Both the position numbers and the translations under genes were made by a program. A stretch of 64,000 nt of DNA from Mimachlamys varia (taxonomy: Eukaryota; Mollusca; Bivalvia; Pectinida; Pectinidae), in NCBI GenBank assembly GCA_947623455.1, contig OX392536.1, positions 31,625,465 to 31,689,464 on the forward strand, given 5' to 3'. Numbering within the stretch: position 1 is the first letter of the stretch; every line of letters starts with the position of its first letter. The notes below the pieces were generated by a model that did not search any database, was not told the DNA's origin, and worked only from the letters and a program-made list of their open reading frames with translations. Of the stretch, positions 38,385 through 49,275 are shown one piece after another.

Positions 38385-39330
38385 ACATCGCTGGTCTAAA
38401 TCCAACAGTATTGCCACGTCCAAAACTCGTTGGTACTCCAAAACTGTTGAATCTACCAGTGGACATTTGTGGAAAATTACCCATGCCTGCAGCATTTCCT
38501 GTTGAGTAAGGGTACGAAGAGGACCCGCCGGACAGTCCGAAGGATCTGTATGTCATTGATGATGGCCCTCCAACACCATTGAAACTGTTGTACGTTGGAA
38601 ACCCTCGGGAAGTAGCCATACCTCCCGCGATGTATGGAGACCCACCTGTCATACGTGACATACCTCCGGACATATAGGGAGATCCACCTGCTATGCTTGT
38701 CAAACCTTGGGACATATAGGGAGATCCGCCTGCTATGCCTGTCATACCTTGGGACATATAGGGAGAACGGCCGCCTGCTATGCCTGTCATACCTTGGGAC
38801 ATATAAGGATATCCGCCTGCTATGCCTGTCATACCTCGGGACATATAGGGAGATCCGCCTGCTATGCCTGTCATACCTCCAGTCATATATGGAGCAGAGC
38901 TGAACGATCCTGGCATACGAGCGAAGGCATTGTTACCGCCAGTAAAAGCAGAAGTACCACTCGTACCGACACCAGGAGGGTAGACGGTGTACCGTGTTGA
39001 GATTCTGGTAGATCTCGGTAGTACTCCCATTTCCCCTGTGGATGTTGGTACGACTGTTCCTATGAAGCTTGGAACTGATGATGAACCCGCTGACATAAAA
39101 CGACCATTCATAGAGCTCGAAAAAGGCTGGGAGTTCATCGCATTTCCTAACATGTAACTTGGTTGCTGCATTCCAGAGAATCCTTGTGTGTTAAAACCTG
39201 GCTGTACACTGCTCATGAAACTCTGGGACATCCCACCTGTACGTCCACCCATGCCAATGGATGGGACATAGGGTGGGTACGTGGCGAGGGCAACGCCCAG
39301 TGAACACAGGATCAGGCCAAACGATTTCAT
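38385..39330 (-). CDS. Secreted Met/Gly/Ser/Tyr-rich repeat protein, shell-matrix-like (main exon)
   Basis: Residues 1-315 of a predicted 323-aa protein. The ATG is 9 nt after an acceptor (TTGTTCTAAG|GATACCAAC). MKSFGLILCSLGVALA is a clear signal peptide, cleaved after ALA, so the mature chain would start TYPPY and be exported, plausibly into the extrapallial space or an extracellular matrix. Residues 152-237 hold six tandem 14-15-residue units of the type GMTGIAGGSPYMSQ. Flanks are rich in Gly, Ser, Met, Tyr and Phe with almost no acidic residues; the single Cys seen after the exon end is intronic. No enzymatic domain is present. Composition, signal peptide and basic tail point to a structural shell-matrix protein akin to shematrins or Met-rich nacre proteins, but no named family is recognised with certainty. 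A byssal or periostracal role is also possible. The plus-strand open frames at 38634-39000 are shadows. Confidence 0.85.
38620..38877 (-). repeat. 42-bp coding tandem repeat, 6 units
   Basis: DNA units of 42 bp (one of 45) encode GMTGIAGGSPYMSQ variants, residues 152-237. The near-identical codons suggest recent expansion by slippage or unequal exchange. Confidence 0.9.
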
Positions 39331-39339
39331 GTTGGTATC

Positions 39340-40526
39340 CTTAGAACAAAAAAAAAATGGGTAAAAATCTTATTTATATACGTGTAACTCTAGTGTCATT
39401 AACGTAAGGAATATGTATACATAGAAATACCACACACTAGTGTACCTACGAATGATTTTGCCAAAGTAAGTTACACTGCTGCATACATCAGTTTTGTCGT
39501 CGTCCTTCTATATTGTACACCATACCACTTTTTATTCTGGTACCAAGAGGAGGGGAGGGGATGGGTTGCGTAAATTATTATGTATGATAATACATGTATT
39601 TAAATCAAAGTTGTGACATAACGAATATCAAAACTTAAATAATACAGCAAACGCAACTAATTTGATGATATGTTTTGACCAATAATCAATTACTATACTA
39701 AACTAATGACACATATGATAGCATGGATCTCTATAGGGATTTACCTCATATTTTGTGGGCTATACGGTTTATACCGAAACAGATGTGTGCACATTTGCGG
39801 CAAATACCAAAAAGTGCACACATTAATCTTGATACATTCCGTATAATCCACGACAAAATGGTTATTCCTTGCATATTCTTAATGACATTTGTAAAGACAA
39901 CATTTCGCTGTAATTTTATCTCAAGCAATTCAACCAGATTGATTTTACCAACAACTGCGCCGAAGAGCCGTTTATGAAATTTAGTCTTAATGTTTAACTG
40001 TAGTGGACCAATGTGATATAACAATACTAATATTTTTTTCTGAACAAAAAAAAGTTCACTTCCTGTCTCCCAAACAATTACTACAAACAATGCAATAAGG
40101 TTTTTTTCTTTCTTTTAAAGGAATACAGTAACCGGCGGATATGTGAATTTTTCATCGGAGCGTACATTTAATACTGCACATATCATTATAACATTGTAGA
40201 GTTGCATGTCATCATATTTAAAGTTAATTTGAAATTTACTGATATAAGTATCAACGATCAGTCCACTACCACATTTGAACAGATTTTAAATGTAATGATT
40301 TGTCATTTGAAATTGTGTATGAAGTAAGATGATTTAAAACATGTTTAGGTACCAATGTCTGAAAAAACATTATTGGCTCTTAAATAATACCTTTGAACTT
40401 AAAACGGAAACTCATTTCCCCCCGATAAAGATCGTATGGCATAACATGGTTTCCATTTATATAATCGCCACAATCGTATATAAAACAATATATAGTTACG
40501 AAACAAATACATAATAAACAACCTAC
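39340..40526 (-). other. 5' UTR intron of Met/Gly-rich gene
   Basis: A 1.19-kb intron from ACAG|GTAGGT (minus strand, donor at 40526) to a T-rich tract and TTCTAAG (acceptor at 39340). The short open frames at 39723-40090 have no recognisable features. Confidence 0.55.
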
Positions 40527-40580
40527 CTGTAACTGCAAAAAAACAACCGGACCACGCCTATTCCTCAAGGTAGAATAGTA
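40527..40580 (-). other. Non-coding first exon of Met/Gly-rich gene
   Basis: Leader exon inferred between a TATA box and the donor TTACAG|GTAGGT on the minus strand. The transcription start is estimated at about 30 nt from the TATA box, so the upper end is approximate. It contains no ATG-led coding start. Confidence 0.5.
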
Positions 40581-40604
40581 AAGATCATTTTTTGACAACA
40601 CCTG

Positions 40605-40612
40605 TATATATA
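40605..40612 (-). promoter_or_regulatory. TATA box of Met/Gly-rich gene
   Basis: TATATATA on the minus strand, about 25-30 nt before the inferred first exon. The second secreted-protein gene has the same TATA/leader-exon arrangement, which supports it. Confidence 0.5.
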
Positions 40613-41848
40613 AGGTATAATGACTCAGCCTGTCATACGGAATCTATGTTGAGGGTTTCCTTACATTTGCAAATTTAGATTATCGTAGTAGCAATACCTG
40701 TCCAAAGTATTCTTCTAGTTTTATAATGATCGGTCGCTGTGTATTAAGATAAGTAATTAATTTCCTTTCCCATAAATATGACAAATAATTAAAAATGACA
40801 GTAAACACATGTACAATTAATTGCTGTTCATGTGATCAATAAACGTAATTATCTATAAAAATTAGTTAATGATGACGGGGACTAGCCGTTTTACAAGGAA
40901 ACGCTGTGTGGGTTCCGAGCTTCTAGGGAGTTTGTTATAGTGTTAATCGGGCATTGAACGATATCTTAGTGTTGGTTCATACATCATTTAAAGGTGTTCA
41001 TTGGATAGGAAGCACTCGAATGCAGTTTCAAAAAACTGAAATGATTGGTGATATATGTGACCAAATAGAGCTGTATCAACATAGAGTTGGGTAAGACATC
41101 CGTCAATTGTACAATAAACATTATAAATCAGCATTAGATGGTTATACACGTCTAGATTCGTGGGGAGTTTCTTGCTTACATTGACGTTAATGTATTGTCG
41201 GTGACTATGATTGTGTCACATTCTTCAGTGTGTTCGGGTCAAATGAAGAAGACTATTGCATATATTACACAAATACCATCTGGTGAGTTTACTAACAATA
41301 AAAACCGCTATTTCTTATGGTATACGGCGAGACAGTTGTTGAGTGTAAAACGCCCTCGTACATGGTGTACATTTAGTATACTTTAGCTTTATAGATTTTC
41401 AAACAATTCACGTTGTTATTTGTGCTATTTTTTTCTATAGTATTAAACTCTTTTACACTTTAACGTGATCTGTGGCCTGTGATTATTCTTGTTATGTTTT
41501 TGTTTTTGTTTTTGGTTTTATTTGTTGTTGTTTTGCTTTTTTGTTTTCTTTTTAATGTGAAGTACTAACCTTGTGAACGGAACGTCTTCGTACTTATACG
41601 TCTTGCACACATCCATTGCATATACATTGTACTATGGTCGCCATCTTGATCTCATTGAGACCTATTCGTTATCTTGAGATATGAAGAAGGACGTTTTTGA
41701 GCATACTCATTACTGTGCTCCCTTGTTGTGATTGTCATGATGACTCGGTTTTCATTTGAGTACTTGATGTTTAGTTGGATGTGACCAGGATTTTCATGGC
41801 GGGTGTCATCGATGAAGCAGAAGACGCTTACTCTTCCGGGACAACAGG

Positions 41849-42072
41849 TGCCGTATTCATGAAACCATTCTCATGCTCAAGTATGGATTATGTGCTCAAG
41901 CCTAATTTCTTATTTCGTCTATATTTATTCATTTTTTTTTTTTTATTTTGTCAAAGTTTAAGAGAAAGATTTACTTTTTGATATTTAACATGATTTACGT
42001 GAGATTCAAGAAAGCTGGCTTGAACAAAGAATCCAGGTTGAGCACAAGAACGGTTTCATGAATATGGGCCCT
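41849..42072. mobile_element. Foldback MITE with about 60-bp terminal inverted repeats
   Basis: The left end GGTGCCGTATTCATGAAACC, TTCTCATGCTCAA is matched by the right end read in reverse (CCCATATTCATGAAACCG, TTCTTGTGCTCAA). No transposase. Confidence 0.7.
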
Positions 42073-42079
42073 GATCTTA

Positions 42080-42180
42080 TTCTCTTGTACTTTTACGATG
42101 ATCTCCATTTAAATATATCCTTTGTCATATTTTGCTTTTAGTTTATTCGATTTTGAGTTCGGATTATGGTTTCTTAAAAA
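42080..42180 (-). repeat. Dispersed repeat family R1, copy f
   Basis: Minus-strand copy containing CCATAATCCGAACTCAAAAT and TCGAATAAACTAAAAGC. It abuts the MITE at 41849-42072. Confidence 0.65.
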
Positions 42181-42968
42181 TCTAATATTTATCCAGGCAT
42201 AATTATAACAGAAAACATTCCGACAGAGCGATTAACTGAGACCTCAAAAAATACTTAACCAATCAACTATGATATCTGCAATAGCTGTTTTTAAATTTCT
42301 AGTGAAAAAAATCATCTTTTCAGCCAAGAGCATATGTATATTCTCGCTTTTCAGGAAACGTCTTTTGAATAAAAGTATTGCGATTGTTTTAAAACAAATT
42401 ATCTTGAAAACAACACTTAAATAATCGATGTAAATTAGATATTTCTTAACATTTCCCTATCTTGACGTGACGTTTTCTAAGTTATACAATAATTATAAAA
42501 CGTTTCCTTTCAATAGAAGCCATTAAGATACTGACAGCATCCATAGTTAAACGTTGTAGGCGACACCAAAGAAGATCTGGCGAAACGAGAAACCAAGCTC
42601 ATAACGATAATAATTAGAAACCGTATCCCTCCCCAACATATTTTTGAAATTGAGTGAATGGTAAGAAATGATTCTGATACCCTAATGAAGGAAATTGTAC
42701 CAATTCCAAATATTTGTTTATATTAATTCGTACAAGTGTCCATTTGTTTTTTTAAAGCATACTCTCCCTTAATCTAGTATAAATGAGGAAAATGAATTGT
42801 ATTTATTCTGCAATAAATTATGTTATTTCAGTTTGAACCCTTAAAGCTGATAATGCAAAAATACGTTATATTTTAGAAAGCTTTCGAGGTGCCCCCTAAC
42901 AGGTTACTGAGAAAAGGCAGACATTTTAGTGTGTGCCTTGCTTGGAAACGAGAGTCGGCCTCCCTGGG

Positions 42969-42976
42969 TATAAAAG
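42969..42976 (+). promoter_or_regulatory. Candidate TATA box
   Basis: TATAAAAG in a locally GC-richer stretch. A start near 43000 would precede an ATG at 43113. An inverted E-box pair (CACCTG...CAGGTG) lies between, at about 43031-43054. Confidence 0.35.
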
Positions 42977-43112
42977 TCACACAGTCTGTCAAACCGGTGT
43001 TTACACGAACACTGGTCGTGCAAGGTGCAACACACCTGCGGAAACAACAGGTGACACTGGAGTTACTGGAATGACCAACATACGCCTATTTTGAAGTTGA
43101 AGTTACGTGAAG

Positions 43113-43169
43113 ATGGTCACTCTCTTTGATACCATCATAAAGTATCTGCCATTAGCCGAGTGTTTACAG
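43113..43169 (+). CDS. Possible first coding exon, unknown gene
   Basis: ATG followed by MVTLFDTIIKYLPLAECLQ and CAG|GTGAAC, 19 codons in phase 0. It stands about 140 bp after a TATAAAAG. No downstream exon was recognised on this strand before 61 kb, so it may be chance, a broken gene, or a gene whose exons are too short to see by eye. Confidence 0.25.
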
Positions 43170-43596
43170 GTGAACGAACATGTATGTGTCATATTTCATC
43201 TTACTTTTAAAAACGTATAAATTAAATGATCTTTACGAAATATATAAAACTTTTTGTCATATCTGTTACTATAATGCATAAACTGTGTAATAAATTATAC
43301 ACAGTCCAAATTACAATATATAAATACAATCTATTCATACATTCATGTGGTTGCATAATAATTGCATAATAACCAATCACCGCTTTTTGTGGTATCACAT
43401 GGTTCTTATAAAAGTTTATGAAAATAAATCGCCCTCGTTTTTCGTTCAAGACACGTTCACCATAGAGAAGTTAGAGAATAACAGAATACCGAAGCGCTAA
43501 ACCCCGTGCATTTCTATTTTTGGTTGATTGGAATTGATATGTAAATGATAGGAGATACAACGCCGCCATCACTTGTTGTAAGTAAAAAAAAAATCA

Positions 43597-43750
43597 GAGA
43601 ATACCAAAGCGTCAACAAAACCATAATCCGAACTCAAAATCGACTAAACTATGGTGAAAAAAAGGAACAAAGGAAAGATTTACATGGAGACTCTCGTAAA
43701 AGCACAAGAGAATAAGACCAGGTATTCTGGAAGAGTAAGCGTCTTCTGCT
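43597..43750 (+). repeat. Dispersed repeat family R1, copy b
   Basis: GAATACCAAAGCGTCAACAA, AACCATAATCCGAACTCAAA, then AATAAGACCAGGTATTCTGG and AAGAGTAAGCGTCTTCTGCT. A short fragment with the same head (GAATACCGAAGCGCTAA) lies just upstream at about 43483. Confidence 0.75.
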
Positions 43751-44310
43751 TTTCCTTATGTACGTTACATATACACATTCATTGATGTTTAATAGTTTTG
43801 CTGTCAGATACGTTTCATGATTTGAGAGACGGAACTGTTAACCTTTGCCATATAATTTATTGACACGGTCAGTGGTGAGACAACACTTCCATCTGGTAAG
43901 AGCGGTATTACTAATTTTGTGTTACTTAGGAAAACCTACCTTCCCCTCTCTATATTGACACACGAAAAAAACAGATTAGGGGAGCGAGGGATGGGTCGCC
44001 TGCTCTCCAGCATTAGACTGACTGTAATTCGATATATATTAAAGTATTTATTTTCAAGTTGTACCTTGTTTAAACGATGGTTATCACTATCCATTTTCTA
44101 ATTTGATCTGTATCTAGCGGTTTTTATTATCCATCCTTAGTGCTCTTGAGTTATTAATAACTATTCACGTTTTCTTTTGTATTTTATATGTAATATAATT
44201 CAAACTCCGTCATTTTAACTAAAAATGACATTAACTGGAAACCAGACAAATAACTATAGTTTAGCTGATATATCCTGCCTAAATGGCAATCGAATTGTCG
44301 CTGGTGTGCA

Positions 44311-44460
44311 CTAGTTGTCCTTTTGATAAAAATAAGCTGTTGCTGTTAAACTTCCAGTTGGATGTGTTATATGAAACGTGGTACCCTTCGTGCCGATAGA
44401 AAATACGACTTGTAAAGCAGAGTTGTCCTTCTTTGTCGGCATACCGTCATTGTCAGCCAT
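44311..44460 (-). CDS. Small open frame, 49 aa, unknown
   Basis: ATG at 44460 (minus) opens MADNDGMPTKKDNSALQ and closes TAYFYQKDN-stop. Alternating polar and hydrophobic residues in the middle (VVFSIGTKGTTFHITHPTG) suggest a beta-strand-rich piece. No signal peptide, cysteines or known motif. It could be a remnant exon or chance; the AAGGACAAC string occurs at both ends. Confidence 0.25.
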   Translation of the reverse strand: MADNDGMPTKKDNSALQVVFSIGTKGTTFHITHPTGSLTATAYFYQKDN

Positions 44461-44979
44461 GTTCAGAGTATGTTGTATCAGTCGATGATTGATGGAGACA
44501 TATAACTGATTATGACGTTTTTAGTACTCTGCGGTCTGGTGTGAATGGCGTATATGTGTATACAAATTACTTATGATTACAGTACAATGTCAGGCACGTA
44601 TTGTGGTAGACTCTACACGATTTGGTCTTAATCGAATGATTTTGATTTTATTGCAATTATCCCGAATAAGATTAAATAACTAAGTTTAATTTGGTTTTGA
44701 ATAACTTATACATTGTTTATAAATTTTGCATTAGTTTCTATTATTATCATTTGTATTCATTAGATATGCTTTGATTATGTGGGTTTTTTAAAATAAAATT
44801 ACAACATTCAGCTTTTGAAACTCTTTTTGTAGTTAACAATGTAACCGAAACGTATTTATTCATGTTATGTATTACATTATAATTACCATGGTTAAATCCA
44901 TTTAAGGATTGAATCTTGCCTAGGTCGATTTCTTGTTGTCATTAATTGAGTTGATTTTCTGGTCTTATTACATGTATCT

Positions 44980-45090
44980 TGTACTTTTAAAAGGGTTTCC
45001 ATATAAATCTTTCCTTTGTTCATATTTTGGCCCTGGTTAAATCGAATTTGAGTTCGGATTATGCTTTTGTTAACGCTTTGGTATTCTTAT
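44980..45090 (-). repeat. Dispersed repeat family R1, copy e
   Basis: Read on the minus strand: GAATACCAAAGCGTTAACAA, AAGCATAATCCGAACTCAAA, then AACCAGGGCCAAAATATGAA and ACAAAGGAAAGATTTATATG. This is the most complete view of the middle of the repeat. Confidence 0.75.
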
Positions 45091-45837
45091 TTAGTTTGAA
45101 ACAAATTTAATGAACTGCAAATACTGACAAATATAAGCTTCCCAAAAAGCTAGGTGAGGTTATGCAACATTGGCTACTCGATGACCAGCCAGTAATGGTA
45201 GCGAGTGTCAGAAATATATGATACTACATAATATAGCTGAGTAATTATAACTGTTCTCCGAATGATTCTTTAATATCACTTGCCTGGTGCACATCTAAAT
45301 ATTATTGTCTAGGAATACTGCACAGTTTAATAGTTGTATAAAATGTTCACCATATATGAATGTCACTGTCGAACAGAATTGAAACCATTATATAAAAACA
45401 ACAAGTAATGTTAAGTGAAATGCATCCGTTTAACATGCATGTCTATTTCTGTATTTTTTTTTTGTTTTTGTGTTTTTAATTAGCTGAACTATGAATAAGA
45501 ACACTTGTAATATGCTAATATTAATATGCAATCGCTGTGGCACCATGGTTCATCTTAAAGATGGCGTCAAAATCTTCAAGTTTTAAGTGTATTTCCATAA
45601 ACTGTTCGTATTTTAGTTCATCTTGAACACCATGACTTACTCATATTTCGACTGATTCAGTCCGTCTGGCAACATGACCACTTACAAGACGGCATGAGAT
45701 GCTTATGAACTGCAATGTAATAGCTGCGACTCAAGCGGCATATCAATGGAATAGGACATTACCCAGAATGCAACAATGAGGAAATCGGAAAGCGTGCTAT
45801 ATAAATATTAACAGACACAACTTATGAGCAGACGATC

Positions 45838-45843
45838 TTTATT
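45838..45843 (-). terminator. Poly(A) signal of shematrin-like gene
   Basis: AATAAA on the minus strand, 87 nt after the stop of the proposed terminal exon. Its position just beyond a well-formed acceptor and a short frame supports that exon. Confidence 0.65.
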
Positions 45844-45929
45844 ACAACACAGACAATACAAACGATTACGGTCAAATACTATTGATTATTGATTAGATCA
45901 GATCAAGTCGAGAAGGAAGGCTGTTCCGT

Positions 45930-45952
45930 TTAGTAGCCGAATCTGCCCTTGC
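45930..45952 (-). CDS. Shematrin-like protein, terminal coding exon
   Basis: Minus strand: acceptor TGTATTTTCAG, then GC completing a Gly codon, followed by Lys-Gly-Arg-Phe-Gly-Tyr-stop. Phase 1, as in the neighbouring Met-rich gene. A poly(A) signal follows. The donor used would be AAAG|GTTAAT, which is weak, so the unspliced 154-aa form remains possible. Confidence 0.6.
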
Positions 45953-46617
45953 CTGAAAATACAAAATCGTAATATTACAAACAGATCATTGTAAGTACAA
46001 ACGATGTTCTACAGTCAAAAACAAGAGGAAATCTTACTGAATGAAATAAAATTTAAAAAAGATAAACCGAAAAATGCTGTACATTTGGTTGTGTATAACT
46101 GACTCCTTAAGGTAGAAAACAACGGAAATATGTACCACAGTCGACACGAGTATACGTTAATAGGAACCAAAGATATAGTAAACAGCTTTCGGTACATGTA
46201 ATTTATTTGCCTGTGCAAAGATGGAAATTTGACTAAGACATTACTGAAATGAAAGCTGACATATTCATCGGAAGTTGCATAAACATTTATGGTGAAGGTC
46301 ATATTCATTAAAGAATAAGTCATCTTAACCTTGTTATATCTTTGGGAAAACAGAAAAAACTCATATCAAAGCGATGTTTTTTAAGAGTAAAAGGAGATTA
46401 TGAATGGACTATTACAGCTTGATAACTAAGAATCATTAACAAAAACAACAATCTTTGGTTTCTGCGAATAAAATACAAATTGAGCTAAAAAAACATAAAC
46501 TCCATTTTATTCGGGAGAAATTGATATGATAAGGTTTTACCAATTACCAAAATAGGTAGGAATCCAATTAGAGAGAATGAACAATCTTTTTATATACTCA
46601 TTACGAAGCATATTAAC
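45953..46617 (-). other. Phase-1 intron of shematrin-like gene
   Basis: 665 bp from GTTAAT to TTTTCAG on the minus strand. If retained, translation stops two codons later at TAA (46613-46615). The short open frame at 46015-46323 has no recognisable features. Confidence 0.5.
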
Positions 46618-47077
46618 CTTTATATCTGCGGTATCCTCCGTTCATTCCTCCGGGATATCTCCTTCCTCCTACGAAGCCGGCAGATCCCCCAAATGGCCCC
46701 CTTCCGTATCCACCGTAGGCGTATCCTCCTGGCCCAGATATACCCCCGATGACACCTCCCGCTGAGGGGAACCGTCCGTATCCCATAGAACCAGATGTGT
46801 ACGAGGGGTATCCTCCGTAAGACTGGTATCCCCCGCCCATGTTTCCTCCGATTCCGTACCCTGGCTGGTACATCCCACCGTATCTGTTGCCGCCGCCGAA
46901 ACCACCATAGCCGCCATATCCGCCCATTCCGAATCCTTCATCCCCGTCAAAACCATATCCTCTGATGCCACCACCGATGCCACCACCGATACCACCGCCA
47001 ATACCACCGCCGTACATGTTATATGTACCGCTGCAGATTCCCATAAGAACCGCGAGGAGAAGGCCAACAGTCCACAT
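46618..47077 (-). CDS. Shematrin-like Gly/Tyr-rich secreted protein (main exon)
   Basis: Residues 1-153 of a predicted 160-aa protein (154 aa if the last intron is retained). MWTVGLLLAVLMGICSG is a signal peptide; the mature chain starts TYNMYGG. It then has GGGI repeats (residues 23-38), one short acidic patch (DGDEG, 44-48), and GGYGGYGG-type runs to about residue 135, closing with the basic GGRRYPGGMNGGYRRYK. Shematrins are glycine-rich mantle-secreted framework proteins of the bivalve shell with GGY-type repeats and a basic C-terminus. Composition, order and tail agree with that family. No catalytic domain is present. The ATG lies 4 nt after an acceptor (GTTGTTTTAG|AAAG). The overlapping frames on both strands (46669-47067, 46577-46765, 46965-47207) are shadows. 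Confidence 0.85.
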
Positions 47078-47276
47078 CTTTCTAAAACAACAGAATCAAG
47101 TAAAACAATTGGAAAATCAACGTTGGAACTCCGTTTTATACAGCGAAAACAAAAGAGTTAGAACATATAGAAATCATAACTTTATTTATTCAGATTTCAC
47201 GGCCTAGTAAAAGCAAAGGGCCATCAAAATACGACGAGACACCGTCGACAAAAAAGTGTAGGAAAGTGAGAAAAAT

Positions 47277-47450
47277 AATCTTAGAATTCCGAAGCGTCAA
47301 CAAAACCATAATCCGAACTCAAAATAGCTTATTGTAGAGACACAACATGTAGAAATAGAACTATGTGAACGGAGAGTATTGATATGGTACAGGAGAAGAA
47401 GACCAGGGGTTCCAGAAGAGTTAGTGTCTTCTGCTTTATCAACGAAGTCA
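47277..47450 (+). repeat. Dispersed repeat family R1, copy c
   Basis: GAATTCCGAAGCGTCAACAA, AACCATAATCCGAACTCAAA and, further on, AGAAGACCAGGGGTTCC and GAGTTAGTGTCTTCTGCTTT. The middle differs from the other copies. Confidence 0.7.
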
Positions 47451-47871
47451 GAAAAAAGTGTTACGATGGAGATAGTAGATCAATGAAAATGCGTAAAACT
47501 GGTGTTTCTTGGTTTTACTTAGTTTTACATTCAGATCTGCATGTTGTCGTACGTAAGCTTCGAGGAATTTCAATGCCAAAATTAACCAGTATATTATAAA
47601 TTGTGTTAATGTTTATGAAAATGTATCTATAGCTATAAGTCATCGCAACATATGACGCTATATTATGATGATGTTGAAATGATCACATGAAGATTATTTC
47701 AAATACTCTTACGTTCATTATTATTATTTGAAAACAATTGCCTTCACATGACCTAGTCATGCAGACACTGCTAGACATCCAGCAGAGGACAGTAAGTTCA
47801 GAAAAATACTTTGTGGTCTGTCTTGGTCAGAGGACAGAAACAACACTATTCCTAACCTCAGTGAATGCATA

Positions 47872-48115
47872 CTGTAAATCACTTTGGTTTCGCGAATATT
47901 TTATTTCGTGAAATTGTTTTTCGTGAGCTAACTATTTCAGACATATTTGTGAATAAATAATTTCGCGAACGTCTATCTAGAAGTGAAGATAGCGATAGAA
48001 TAAACACGAGCACATCTAGAGATAGAAATAATCGCAAGGTATTTTAATTCACGATTGAATTTCCTAGCGAATAAACGCGAAAATAAACAACTCGCGAAAT
48101 ATGAGTGTCTTTCAG
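47872..48115. mobile_element. Foldback MITE flanked by TA
   Basis: The left end CTGTAAATCACTTTGG, TTTCGCGAATATTTTATTTC pairs with the reversed right end CTGAAAGACACTCAT, ATTTCGCGAGTTGTTTATTT. A TA dinucleotide flanks each end (47870-47871, 48116-48117), as for Tc1/mariner-type elements. AT/TTCGCG-rich with no transposase. Open frames on both strands come from the symmetry. Confidence 0.6.
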
Positions 48116-49197
48116 TAACAGCAGGCCACAATAGAAGTATTCGACATGTCGAACATAAAAGGATTTCCAATTACATTCAGCGAAACATCGGCAGTAAGAC
48201 CTTACATTCACAATGCTATTTATGTGTTTTGTAAAACAAATCATGTACAATACAAAGTTGAGCTTTTTCGACAGGTTATATCTAAATATATGTTATCCGT
48301 ACATGTTTCCTTTACAATAACTTTCTGCAATACACAATATTGATTGTCAAGTTTGTACTACAATGTAATATCAAAAAGGAAAAGTATTAATTTATGTTTT
48401 GAGAATATCAGTAGATAAACTTCGCTTTAAACTTGTAAGTCTGGGTAAGAAAAACTGACATTTAAATTGCTTTTAATTATTCTTTAAACTGCGAAATACT
48501 GATTATATTAAGTACTATTTATATTCATTACTATAAAAAGAAAATATAAAAATGTTCAGAAACAGTTCCGAGTTGTCGTGTTATAGCAGCAATAGCAAGT
48601 ATCCATGGGATTGAGTAACTTTGTATAAATTACGATATCGTTGCTGTTTTCGGTTGATTATTTCATTTCTTTAGATGCTTACCCCTACAGAATAATACCA
48701 TTATTACAAGTGCTGCTTTACAATTCATCTGCTGTTTGATGCAATGAAAAGCCTTTTGCGGACAAAAATGATATTCCATTCAATACATATTAATATCATA
48801 GATAATGTATTTCAAATAGATAGCAATGCCCTTTTTGTGGATGTTTATGTAATACCGTATTTTAGATACTGCTCTCTGTTTTTTGGAATACTGAGTATAA
48901 GTATAAACAGTTCACTAATTCCCGACTTATATTTAAATTATTTAGTGAAATAGGTTGCATAGAACAGCTCACAGTTTAAGATACATGGAATAATATTAGA
49001 TTTGGTCACAATGAACATAAACACATTTTCAAACTGTCTTGGAAGAAATGCTTATCATTAACAACTTATTATGTAATATTAAGATAAAGGAGTCGTTTGA
49101 TAACAGACCCCAATCATACACAACTTCGATTCCTGCTAATTGTTTCTGACTTAATAACTGTTGTAAGCAGATAATTCAGGAAACACTATACACTTAC

Positions 49198-49250
49198 CTT
49201 GTAAAGTGTTGAAAAGGCTGGTTGTAAGTTGTTGAGTGTTCAGCTTTCGT
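49198..49250 (-). other. Non-coding first exon of shematrin-like gene
   Basis: Leader on the minus strand ending CACTTTACAAG|GTAAGT, starting about 30 nt after a TATAAATA. No coding start inside. The upper end is estimated. Confidence 0.55.
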
Positions 49251-49275
49251 CTGATTTGTGCAGCAGAGGTCCTCC

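Larger units (their letters stand above)
40620..42960. other. Intergenic spacer
   Basis: No gene recognised. Contains a foldback MITE (41849-42072) followed directly by a minus-strand copy of dispersed repeat R1 (42080-42180) and a T/G-rich low-complexity tract near 41490-41560. Confidence 0.6.
43200..45830. other. Intergenic spacer
   Basis: Holds two copies of repeat R1 (43597-43750 and 44980-45090) and a small minus-strand open frame (44311-44460). No recognised gene otherwise. Confidence 0.55.
47082..49197 (-). other. 5' UTR intron of shematrin-like gene
   Basis: A 2.1-kb intron from ACAAG|GTAAGT to GTTGTTTTAG on the minus strand. It carries repeat R1 copy c (47277-47450) and a TA-flanked foldback element (47872-48115). 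Confidence 0.6.

Noticed and set aside
38634..39000. Plus-strand repetitive frames (LSYLGTYRE-type)
   Set aside because: Antisense shadows of the 42-bp coding repeat of the Met/Gly-rich gene.
46669..47067. 132-codon minus-strand frame in another register
   Set aside because: Overlaps the shematrin-like exon; glycine codons in the real frame leave other frames open. It has no domain.
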